Assembly (NCBI GenBank): GCA_009908535.1
Contig: JAAAOD010000124.1
Location: 1-5,737, forward strand
From: Verrucomicrobiota bacterium
Lineage (GTDB): Bacteria; Verrucomicrobiota; Verrucomicrobiia; Opitutales; Oceanipulchritudinaceae
Direction: 5' to 3'
Length of the DNA stretch: 5,737 bases
Shown in pieces: positions 1-5,737 of this stretch. The first letter of the stretch is position 1, and every line of letters begins with the position of its first letter. Made by a program: the position numbers and the translations under genes. The notes beneath the pieces are model-generated. The model saw nothing but the letters and a program-made list of their open reading frames with translations. It did not search any database and had not been told where the DNA came from.

Positions 1-3000
1 GGCGGCGCCGTTGAGCCAGCGGTGGTCGAAGCTGAGGCAGAGGGCGACCTCCTCGCGGAAGCGGTTGTTTCCGAGAGGTTCGTAGTGGGCGCTGCCGAGG
101 AAAAGGGTGGCCATGGCGGGAGGGACGACCAGCGGCTGCGCGTCGCGCACGGCGAAGCCGCCCATGCTGGTGAGGATGACGGGGACCTGTGCCTTGGAGC
201 GGGCCTCTCCGTGTCGGACGGCCGTCACGGCCTCACGGTAGGCGGCGAAGAAGGCGGGGCCGTCGAGTTCGCTGGCCCTCGGGATGACGGCGGTGTCGAG
301 GGAGTCGCGTTCGAGGGCGACGGCGACGCCGAAGTCAAAGACCTTGCGGTGGTGGAGAGTTCCCTCCGGATGAATCGTGCAACAGAAGACGGGGTGCTTG
401 CGCATTGCCTGGACAACGGCATAGGCGACCATGACGGTGGGGGATGGCGCGTTATCGGGATCCGCTTTTTTCGCGGTTGCACGGGCTTCGCGGATCGCCT
501 GCCATCCGGCTTTCACCGTCATATGGGCGGGGACGACATCTTTGAGCTGGGCGATGACGCGCGGGGGCAGGCCACCTTCGGGCACGGAACCGTCCGCGGC
601 GATCTGCGGAGCCTGCATGGCCTCAGAACTCGCCTTCCCGGCCGGCGCAGAGGAAACCGCTTCGCCGGGCCCATCTCCGTTCTCTTCCCTCACGATCATC
701 TCCGCGATGACCTGCTCGACCTCGACCTCGTCGTCGACAGCAATTTTCCATTCCCCGAAGCGCCCCGCCTGCGGGGATTCGATGGGGAAGAGGGCCTTGT
801 CGGTTTCCACCTCGCAGAGCGGGTCGTCGGGAGCGATCTCCTCACCCGGCTTAACGAGGAGGGCGGTCACCCGCGCGCTGGTGATGCCCTCCCCGAGGAT
901 GGGGACGCGGACCGGGAGCGACCGTTCCGGAGGAGTGGATTTTTCATCACCGGAAAAACTTTGACGCATTTTCCGCAGGGCCCGGCCGTCCGCTTCGCCG
1001 GCAATCGACGTAGTGACTTTCCGAGTACCGGAATCGGCGGCCAGAAGCTCGCGGATTCCGGCCGCGACTCTCCGCGGGTCGGGCAGGGCCGCGTACTCGA
1101 GATGGGGGTGATAGCCGATGTTCACGTCCGGTTTGGCGATGAGGACCGGCGGGGCCTTCAGTCCGGCGAACAATTCCGGATTCGCGGCGATGCGGCTGAC
1201 GATGCCCTGGCCGACGGAACAGCTTTCCCCGTCCTCCTGCACCACGAGCAACCGTCCCGTACGGGCGACGGATTCCTCCACCGCGCTGAAGTCGAGAGGG
1301 ACAATGGTCCGCAAATCGAGGACCTCGACCGCGTTTTCGCCGGGGTCCACCTCGGCAAGCGCCCTTTCCACGACCTCCGTCCCGTTGCCGTAGCAGACGA
1401 TGGTCAGGCGGTTCCCGCTGCGGCGCACGGCGGCTTTCCCGAAAGGGACAGGCTGGAGCGGCCGCTCCAGGCGGCGCGCCGTCCAGAGAAGGTGCTTGGG
1501 GATGAGGACAAGGGTGGGACTGTTGCCATGCAGCGCTGTCCAGAAAAGGCCCGCCGCATCCTCGGGAGTGGAGGGAATGGCGATCTCAAGGCCGGGGAAA
1601 TGTGCGAGCGCGCTCTCGTTTGTCTGGCTGTGCCAGAGGGCACCCCCCGGCAGGTAGGCGCCGTAGGGCGCGTAGATGACAGCGGGGGCGGACCATTCCC
1701 CGTTGCTCCGCCAGTGCAGGGTGGAGAGCTGCGTCACGAGCTGGTTGAAGCCCGGCCAGAGGAAGTCGGTGAACTGGATTTCAAATACAGGGCGCTTCCC
1801 GTAGGCCGCCATGCCGGCGGCCACCCCGATGATGGTCGCCTCCGCGAGGGGGGAATTGAAAACCTGGCCGGGCGCGGCGGTGGAAAGGCCTTTGGTAAGG
1901 CTGAAAACCCCACCCTTGGGGTCCTCGATGTCCTGTCCGAAAAAGACGACATCGCGGCTGCGGCGGATCGCGGCATGAAAGGTGGCGTTGATGGTGTCGA
2001 CCATGCGCGCTTCCTCTCCGATGCCCTCGAGGGAAAGGCCGGGCGGATTGGAGGCCGGGCCAAGGACATGACGGAGCAGGTCTTCCGGTTGCGGATCGAC
2101 TTCGCCCAGGGCGCGGAGGTAGGCGTCCCGAATCTCCTCGCGGAGGCTTTCTTCCATTTCCGCATAGCCCTCCTCGGTCAGTTCCCCACTGCTGATCAGG
2201 TCTTCTTTCAGGCGCGTGAGAGGATCTTTCCTGTCAAGCCCGGCCAGTTCCTCTTCGGAGCGGTATTTGCGGTGATCGTCGGCGCTGGAATGGCTGGAAA
2301 TGCGCTCCGTGCGGCACCAGAGAAATTGCGGGCCTCCCCCGCTGCGCGCCGCCGCAAACGCCGGATGCACGGCCTTGAAAACCGCTTCCGGATCGCAGCC
2401 GTCCACCTGCTGCCAGTGTTCGGGCGGGAGCATCCCGAGACCGAGCGGGGTCATGGCGTCGGTCACCGTCGAGATCCCGATCCCGTTGTCCTCGACGAGA
2501 AAGACCAGGGGCAGTTGGCGTTCGATGGCGAAGGCCACCGCTTCGTAAAACTCGCCCTGCCGCGTCCCGGCGTCCCCGACGGTGGTGAGGACGCAATTCT
2601 CGCGGCCATCCAGTTGAAGGCTCCAGGCCAGACCGGCCGCGGGGAGCAGGGAAGCGCCCACCACGGAAGCGATGGACAGGATCCCGCGTTCGCGGTTGCT
2701 GTAATGGGCCGGCATCTGACGGCCGCCGCTGGCGCTGGTGCGCTTGGCGAAAAAGGCGAGGGCAAGATCGTAGGTGCTGAGACCCCGCGCAAGAGCGATG
2801 GGGCGGTCGCGGTAATACCCCGCGAAGAAATCCCCGTCCCGGAGCAGGTAACCCGCCACGGCGAGAGCTTCATGGCCCATTCCGGAGACATGGAACCAGC
2901 CTTTTCCCTGGCGGATCAGGTTTTGTTCCCGGAGGTCGCCGAGGCGTGAATACAGCATGGTGCGGAGAAGCTTCCGCTTGTCGTCGACATTCAGACCGGA

Positions 3001-3003
3001 CAT
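1..3003 (-). CDS. Fused 2-oxoacid dehydrogenase: E1-alpha, E1-beta, lipoyl domain and E2 acyltransferase in one polypeptide (C-terminus cut by left edge)
   Basis: From ATG 3003 the minus strand is open for 1001 codons to the window edge with no stop, by codon-by-codon reading. The protein would decarboxylate a 2-oxoacid with thiamine diphosphate, transfer the acyl group to a lipoyl-lysine and then to CoA, all in the cytoplasm. Domains in order: E1-alpha (about 1-318) with GHEAL near the start (43-47), a ThDP motif GDAGTRQGEF (143-152) ending in EDNGIGIST (171-179), and active-site His238 in HSSADDHRKYR; E1-beta (about 330-655) with catalytic Glu388 in NSPLAEA and His458 in WHSQTNE; a charged linker; a lipoyl domain (696-774); an Ala/Gly/Pro linker; and an E2 catalytic domain from about 815, ending at SFDHRWLNGAA (991-1001). 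The HSxxDD pattern is closer to branched-chain than pyruvate E1-alpha, so a branched-chain-type substrate is inferred. About 20-30 residues should be missing at the C-terminus. No subunit-binding domain is seen. The ATG follows the upstream stop by 3 bp. Confidence 0.93.
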   Translation of the reverse strand, partial: MSGLNVDDKRKLLRTMLYSRLGDLREQNLIRQGKGWFHVSGMGHEALAVAGYLLRDGDFFAGYYRDRPIALARGLSTYDLALAFFAKRTSASGGRQMPAHYSNRERGILSIASVVGASLLPAAGLAWSLQLDGRENCVLTTVGDAGTRQGEFYEAVAFAIERQLPLVFLVEDNGIGISTVTDAMTPLGLGMLPPEHWQQVDGCDPEAVFKAVHPAFAAARSGGGPQFLWCRTERISSHSSADDHRKYRSEEELAGLDRKDPLTRLKEDLISSGELTEEGYAEMEESLREEIRDAYLRALGEVDPQPEDLLRHVLGPASNPPGLSLEGIGEEARMVDTINATFHAAIRRSRDVVFFGQDIEDPKGGVFSLTKGLSTAAPGQVFNSPLAEATIIGVAAGMAAYGKRPVFEIQFTDFLWPGFNQLVTQLSTLHWRSNGEWSAPAVIYAPYGAYLPGGALWHSQTNESALAHFPGLEIAIPSTPEDAAGLFWTALHGNSPTLVLIPKHLLWTARRLERPLQPVPFGKAAVRRSGNRLTIVCYGNGTEVVERALAEVDPGENAVEVLDLRTIVPLDFSAVEESVARTGRLLVVQEDGESCSVGQGIVSRIAANPELFAGLKAPPVLIAKPDVNIGYHPHLEYAALPDPRRVAAGIRELLAADSGTRKVTTSIAGEADGRALRKMRQSFSGDEKSTPPERSLPVRVPILGEGITSARVTALLVKPGEEIAPDDPLCEVETDKALFPIESPQAGRFGEWKIAVDDEVEVEQVIAEMIVREENGDGPGEAVSSAPAGKASSEAMQAPQIAADGSVPEGGLPPRVIAQLKDVVPAHMTVKAGWQAIREARATAKKADPDNAPSPTVMVAYAVVQAMRKHPVFCCTIHPEGTLHHRKVFDFGVAVALERDSLDTAVIPRASELDGPAFFAAYREAVTAVRHGEARSKAQVPVILTSMGGFAVRDAQPLVVPPAMATLFLGSAHYEPLGNNRFREEVALCLSFDHRWLNGAA
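10..567 (-). other. E2 acyltransferase catalytic segment of the fusion (incomplete)
   Basis: Residues about 813-998 onward match the chloramphenicol-acetyltransferase-like E2 core. Seen are FDFGVAVALERDSLDTAVIP (889-908), TSMGGFAVRDAQPLVVPPAM (945-964), where known E2s have a Ser-Gly segment near the active site, and SFDHRWLNGAA with catalytic His994. The Asp normally four residues after the His is Asn998. The N-terminal part (PRVIAQLKDVVPAHMTV) is shorter and less typical than in classical E2s. In known complexes this domain trimerises and builds a 24- or 60-subunit core. Confidence 0.85.
682..918 (-). other. Lipoyl-domain segment of the E1-E2 fusion, lipoyl-lysine at codon 736
   Basis: Residues 696-774 of the fusion form a biotinyl/lipoyl beta-barrel. 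It begins LPVRVPILGEGITSARV and carries the hairpin motif CEVETDKALFP, whose Lys736 (bases 796-798) is the predicted lipoylation site. The second half (ESPQAGRFGEW to VEQVIAEMIV) matches the symmetric repeat of such domains. There is only one lipoyl domain. Its place after E1-beta and before the acyltransferase lets it swing between two active sites on the same chain. Confidence 0.92.
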
Positions 3004-3006
3004 GGC

Positions 3007-4755
3007 TCAGGAATCTTCGTTTTCCGGTTGCGGCCCAGACGTGGGCTCGGGCGGCGGCGGTGGCGGATGGAGAATGGCCTCCCATTCCAGGGCAAGGTCC
3101 CTTTCACCGGCCTTTTCGGCAACGGGAATGGCCCGCCGGAGGAAGGCCTTGTGAATTTCCCCGGGGTCAATTCGGCGAAGAATTTTCCGGTAAATGGCCA
3201 GGGCCGACTCCGGGTCATCGAGACCCAGAAGGGCATCCGCGATCTCCGCCATCAAGCCCCATTCCGTGCTTTCCTCCGGTTCCAGCCGACTCAGGAAGGA
3301 GAGGGCGTGGCGGGCTTTCCGAGGTTCTTCCGCTTTGAGAAGGAGCCGCGCCCGCTTGAGTCCAAGGGCCGGCCCCGGAGACGTGCGCATGCCGCGGGTG
3401 GCCAGTCGAAGGGCCTCCTCAAGGCGACCGTCCGCCTCGAGCAGATTGATGCGGCGCAGCAGGACGTATTGGTTCTGCAACGACTCGGCTGGATTGTCCA
3501 CATCCTCGAGCTGTTCTTCCAGGCGCCTCGCGAAGGGCCGGAAAAGGGGATCGCCGACAGCCACGCCCTGCCAGCTGAGGGAAGGATACGCGAAAGAGGC
3601 CGCATCGCCAAAATTCCACCCGTTGGCAAGGGCGGCAAAGAGGAGGTGGAAATGATGAGTGAAGCGGAGGAAGGGTTCATGAACGTTCCCGAAAGTCGCA
3701 CTCACCCCCCGGTCGACAAGGGGACCCACCCAGCCACCGCGCGGAGAGCGCAAAGACCGGGCGGAACCGCTGTGGAGGTGCGCCGCGATGGCTCCCGGTG
3801 GAAATTCAAACCCGGGCAGGCGGAAGGGACCGTTCACACGTGCGGTGTACCAGCCGCCGTAAAGGACCGGTGCGTCAAACCGTGCATCGACCGGCAAGGT
3901 GTCCCCGCTTTTTTCCTGGGTCAGATCGAATCCCAGTTGCCGAAATATTTCCGCACTTGCGATCAGCCAGTCATCCCCTGCCTGGAAATTCCCCCCCCGG
4001 CGGTCCTCATCAATGTAGGCGCGCCCACGCAGACCGCGGCGCTCGCCTTCGATGCCGTTCCGGACCATTTTCAAAACGGCCTCAGGCGAAGGGCCGTCAA
4101 GGCGCGTCACTCGAAGAACATCGTGGCCGGCCGGTTCTTCCTTTCTTTTAAAAAGGGGGTTGGGGACAAAACCTGTCAGAGGAACATCCCGATGCAAGAG
4201 GAGGGCCAGCTCGGTGTCCACGGAGGCGTTGTCGCGCGCCAGTTTCCCCTCAGCAAAGGCTTTCGTGAGGTGAGGGGACCTCCGGGAGAAGGCTTTCTCG
4301 CGTAATTCCACGTCTTCCGCTCCCGGAGCGGGAAGTTTCTGGATACGGTAAGGGACGCCGAAGCAGAGGACAAGGTAGCGGACATTCCTCCGGAACAGGG
4401 TGATCGTATCGCGCCCAAAGTCGTCCGGATCGCCTTCCATGCCATCGACAAACCCGCCCTCGCGCAGTTTGCGGAGGAGGGGATTGCGAATCGTGTTCCG
4501 GAATTCTTCTCGTGAAACCTGCGCTCCCGGGGCGGTCTGCAGCAGGATGAGGTTGTCCTCCGGAATGGAACGCAGGGCCATGTACTCCTCCGCCACTTTG
4601 CGGGAGGACGGCATGGAGCCGTTAGCAACGACAACGACCTTGGATGCAAGATCCTCCTCCTGCGCCATCGCGTGGAGGGGCATGAGGAGGAACAGGGGAA
4701 GGAGCCAAAGCCCGTATGGACGGGCCCTTGTCAGCGAGTCAGGCCGGGCGAGCAT
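3007..4755 (-). CDS. TIGR03790-family secreted protein with TPR-like C-terminal extension
   Basis: I place this 582-residue protein in the TIGR03790 family by motif recognition; its biochemical role is unknown. The family is known to occur almost only in genomes carrying exosortase. A signal peptide is visible: basic n-region, hydrophobic LWLLPLFLLMPL and AMA|QE cleavage after residue 31, so it acts outside the cytoplasm. Family-like segments are VVVVANGSMPSSRKVAEEYM (40-59), YLVLCFGVPYRI (127-138), the YIDED and GDDW stretches (247-263), GGWY (300-303), FPPGAIAAHLHSG (318-330), FGNVHEPF (355-362) and SLSWQGVAVGDPLFRPF (392-408). The final GDPL block recalls gingipain-like (C25) folds, but no Cys stands at an expected nucleophile position. 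Residues about 422-560 are Leu/Ala/Arg-rich helical pairs resembling TPRs, followed by a six-Pro run and an acidic end. The frame opens upstream to a TTG at 4791, but ATG 4755 gives the more typical signal peptide. No clear ribosome binding site is seen; the start overlaps crcB by 17 bp. Confidence 0.8.
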   Translation of the reverse strand: MLARPDSLTRARPYGLWLLPLFLLMPLHAMAQEEDLASKVVVVANGSMPSSRKVAEEYMALRSIPEDNLILLQTAPGAQVSREEFRNTIRNPLLRKLREGGFVDGMEGDPDDFGRDTITLFRRNVRYLVLCFGVPYRIQKLPAPGAEDVELREKAFSRRSPHLTKAFAEGKLARDNASVDTELALLLHRDVPLTGFVPNPLFKRKEEPAGHDVLRVTRLDGPSPEAVLKMVRNGIEGERRGLRGRAYIDEDRRGGNFQAGDDWLIASAEIFRQLGFDLTQEKSGDTLPVDARFDAPVLYGGWYTARVNGPFRLPGFEFPPGAIAAHLHSGSARSLRSPRGGWVGPLVDRGVSATFGNVHEPFLRFTHHFHLLFAALANGWNFGDAASFAYPSLSWQGVAVGDPLFRPFARRLEEQLEDVDNPAESLQNQYVLLRRINLLEADGRLEEALRLATRGMRTSPGPALGLKRARLLLKAEEPRKARHALSFLSRLEPEESTEWGLMAEIADALLGLDDPESALAIYRKILRRIDPGEIHKAFLRRAIPVAEKAGERDLALEWEAILHPPPPPPEPTSGPQPENEDS

Positions 4756-5110
4756 GCAGGGCAGCGAAAGAAAAACCACCGGCGGAGGCAAGGCAACAAA
4801 GCACCAGCGTCGCCGCCACGTAAACGGCGGCGCGTCTTCGTTGACCGATCCGCAGAAGGATGGCCGTCTCGAGGATGAACGTGCTGAAGGTGGTCAAGGC
4901 GCCGCAGAAGCCCGCCCCGAGGAGGGCATGCAGAGCGGCCGCTTCCGGTTCGGCCATTCCATGAAGGCAGGGGAGCAGAAAACTGCCGGCGATGTTCACC
5001 AACAAGGTCGCGAGGGGGAAGTCCGTCTGCAGCAAGCGGCCGACGAGGGCACGGGCGAGGGCGCCGCCGGCCCCGCCAAGGGCAATGCCGCCGAGCTCCA
5101 CCCAGCTCAT
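4739..5110 (-). CDS. crcB: CrcB/FluC fluoride channel subunit 2 (predicted N-out)
   Basis: This is a 123-residue second CrcB/Fluc subunit. It has GGAGGALAR in TM1 (residues 12-20), the pore Asn N39 in LLVNIAGSF, and a fully canonical TM3 motif GFCGALTTFSTF (67-78) with both Phe-box residues, F75 and F78. Arg residues are concentrated in loop 1 (R25) and loop 3 (R87, R91-R93), with none at the N-terminus or in loop 2 and one at the C-terminus, so the positive-inside rule predicts N-out/C-out, the reverse of the preceding subunit. Tandem crcB genes of opposite orientation are known to form heterodimeric antiparallel fluoride channels. The frame is open upstream to about 5602, but the start at ATG 5110 is supported by a good GGGAGG ribosome binding site 7 nt upstream, the ATGA overlap with the first crcB, and the family's normal length. 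The last 17 bp overlap the start of the next gene. Confidence 0.94.
   Translation of the reverse strand: MSWVELGGIALGGAGGALARALVGRLLQTDFPLATLLVNIAGSFLLPCLHGMAEPEAAALHALLGAGFCGALTTFSTFILETAILLRIGQRRRAAVYVAATLVLCCLASAGGFSFAALHARPA
5107..5110 (-). other. ATGA stop/start overlap, first to second crcB
   Basis: The ATG of subunit 2 (5110..5108) overlaps the TGA of subunit 1 (5109..5107). Coupled translation fits the production of two subunits in equal amounts for a heterodimer. Confidence 0.88.
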
Positions 5111-5502
5111 CGGTCTGCCTCCCTGCCCGGCTCCGGCACTTCGAGGCGGCTCACCAGCACGAGAACGAGAAGCAGTGCGCCCCCGATCGAGGAAAAAAGA
5201 TAGGCCAGTCCGGAAACCAGCGATCCGCTTCTCAGCAGCTGCATCAGCTCGAGGGAAAAGGCGGATACCGTGGTGAAACTCCCGCAAAACCCCACCATGT
5301 AGAGATAGCGTCCCTGCAGCCGGATACGGTGCTGCCGGGCATAGAGGACGGCCAGCGCGGCCGCGCCCAGCAGGTTCCCCATCAGGGTGGGCACCGGAAA
5401 TCTCCCTTCGTAGCCGAGAGCGATCCAACTGCGCAGGAGCGAACCGAGGGCACCGCCGGCGGCGATGGCGAGGAGATCCGGGAAGCGCAGAAGAGGCTTC
5501 AT
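5107..5502 (-). CDS. crcB: CrcB/FluC fluoride channel subunit 1 (predicted N-in)
   Basis: This 131-residue protein has the usual length and four-helix layout of the CrcB/Fluc family, which exports fluoride passively as dimers in the inner membrane. Visible family features are GGALGSLLR in TM1 (residues 16-24), the pore Asn N43 in TLMGNLLG, and the TM3 break motif GFCGSFTTVSAF (71-82), whose Gly/Thr backbone forms the central Na+ site in known structures. Two positions deviate: the usual TTFSTF reads TTVSAF, so the first Phe of the pore 'Phe box' is Val79, and the usual VNxxGSF reads GNLLGAA. Positive charges lie mainly at the N-terminus (K2, R6), loop 2 (R56, R59, R61, R65) and the C-terminus (R119, R127, R131), with few in loops 1 and 3 (R34, R91), predicting N-in/C-in. 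The ATG at 5502 overlaps the amidase stop as ATGA, and the TGA stop overlaps the ATG of the second crcB. No fluoride riboswitch could fit upstream. Confidence 0.93.
   Translation of the reverse strand: MKPLLRFPDLLAIAAGGALGSLLRSWIALGYEGRFPVPTLMGNLLGAAALAVLYARQHRIRLQGRYLYMVGFCGSFTTVSAFSLELMQLLRSGSLVSGLAYLFSSIGGALLLVLVLVSRLEVPEPGREADR
5118..5123 (-). promoter_or_regulatory. Shine-Dalgarno site GGGAGG for the second crcB
   Basis: On the minus strand GGGAGG lies 7 nt before the ATG at 5110..5108, inside the coding end of the first crcB. It is the best ribosome binding site in the window and fixes the start of the second subunit. The other gene starts lack a comparable site and probably rely on translational coupling. 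Confidence 0.75.
5499..5502 (-). other. ATGA stop/start overlap, amidase to first crcB
   Basis: Reading the minus strand, ATG (5502..5500) and TGA (5501..5499) share bases. This is the usual signature of termination-reinitiation coupling and ties crcB expression to the amidase gene. Confidence 0.85.
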
Positions 5503-5737
5503 CTCCGCTCGCGTTCCCGCAACCGGTCCACCGTGCGGACATACGCCAGCACACCCTCGGTGATGGCGCCGGCGATGCGGTCACGGTAGTCGGCCGATCC
5601 AAGGTTCCGGCCCTCCTTCGCGTGGCTGAGGAAGCCGGCCTCGAGAAGGACGCCCGGCATTGCGAGGTCGCGCAGGACAGCGAAGCGCGCCCGCTTCAAA
5701 CCCCGGTCCGGCGTCGGTAATTCCTCTGCGAGCGCCC
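5499..5737 (-). CDS. N-acetylmuramoyl-L-alanine amidase, Amidase_3 type, C-terminal part (cut by right window edge)
   Basis: Only the last 78 codons are inside the window; the frame is open to the right edge. The fragment begins ALAEELPTPDRGLKRARF and continues with the typical end of zinc-dependent Amidase_3 (AmiC-like) enzymes, which cleave the bond between N-acetylmuramic acid and L-alanine in peptidoglycan, normally in the periplasm. The segment MPGVLLEAGFLSH carries the family's conserved Glu (fragment residue 32), the catalytic acid/base in the E-(A/G)-G-F-(L/I)-S motif. After it come the usual 'YRDRIAGAITEGVLAYV' helix and a short Arg-rich tail. The zinc-binding His/Glu residues would lie upstream, outside the window. 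An internal TTG at 5699 is not the true start, since the conserved family sequence continues upstream of it. The TGA stop overlaps the ATG of the next gene by 4 bp. Family assignment is confident; the N-terminal architecture (signal peptide, AMIN or SPOR domain) cannot be seen. Confidence 0.9.
   Translation of the reverse strand, partial: ALAEELPTPDRGLKRARFAVLRDLAMPGVLLEAGFLSHAKEGRNLGSADYRDRIAGAITEGVLAYVRTVDRLRERERR

Noticed and set aside
22..2949. A 975-codon open frame on the plus strand
   Set aside because: It lies in exact codon register opposite the E1-E2 fusion gene. It stays open because that high-GC gene almost never uses TTA, CTA or TCA. Its translation shows no recognisable domain, while the minus strand gives a full set of enzyme motifs.
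3045..3068. The GCGGCGGCGGTGGCGG run as a DNA repeat or regulatory element
   Set aside because: It is simply the codon run for the poly-Pro tail of the TIGR03790-family protein.
3028..4305. A 425-codon open frame on the plus strand
   Set aside because: It is the same kind of antisense mirror, in register with the TIGR03790-family gene. It has low-complexity composition, and no motif was recognised.
4756..4791. A TTG start at 4791 for the TIGR03790-family gene, adding 12 residues
   Set aside because: It would deepen the overlap with crcB to 53 bp and put an extra hydrophobic stretch before the signal peptide. ATG 4755 gives a normal basic n-region. Neither has a clear ribosome binding site, so this is a preference rather than proof.
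4739..5502. The two crcB genes as a recent tandem duplication or a frameshifted single gene
   Set aside because: The proteins differ strongly outside the core motifs, have reversed charge patterns, and each has a complete set of four helices.
5111..5602. A 164-codon N-terminal extension of the second crcB
   Set aside because: This upstream open stretch overlaps the first crcB and the amidase in another frame and reads as Arg/Pro/Ser-rich nonsense. The RBS and ATGA at 5110 mark the real start.

Overview
The window is a densely packed stretch of high-GC bacterial DNA in which every supportable gene lies on the minus strand, so it reads from right to left. There is essentially no intergenic space. 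Neighbouring genes overlap by 4 or 17 bp or sit 3 bp apart, which suggests one polycistronic unit whose promoter lies beyond the right edge. The long open frames on the plus strand are antisense mirrors of the two large minus-strand genes.

Layout in order of transcription: (1) the last 78 codons of an N-acetylmuramoyl-L-alanine amidase (Amidase_3 type), cut by the right edge; (2) and (3) two tandem crcB/fluC fluoride-channel subunits, each joined to the previous gene by an ATGA overlap. Their charge patterns predict opposite membrane topologies, so they look like the two halves of a heterodimeric channel; (4) a secreted protein of about 582 residues that I recognise as the TIGR03790 family, a family of unknown function known to co-occur with exosortase, here with a helical TPR-like extension and a Pro-rich tail; (5) a gene open from position 3003 past the left edge for 1001 codons without a stop. 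It encodes E1-alpha, E1-beta, a lipoyl domain and an E2 acyltransferase domain of a 2-oxoacid dehydrogenase complex in one polypeptide.

The E1-alpha-E1-beta-lipoyl-E2 fusion is the most unusual item. Fused E1-alpha/beta proteins are known, and so are E1-E2 fusions of the actinobacterial OdhA/Kgd type, but those use a different, homodimeric E1 and a different domain order. Here the E1 phosphorylation-loop-like segment (HSSADDHRKYR) resembles the branched-chain type. The usual peripheral subunit-binding domain between lipoyl and catalytic domains is not visible, and the E2 active-site motif reads HRWLNG instead of HRxxDG.

The organism is probably a Gram-negative exosortase-bearing bacterium. 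Verrucomicrobiota or a relative (planctomycete, acidobacterium) is my guess from the TIGR03790 family, the fused E1 and the GC content; nothing in the window proves it. The genes do not form an obvious pathway: cell-wall hydrolysis, fluoride export, a surface or secretion-linked protein and oxoacid oxidation appear to share a transcript rather than a task.
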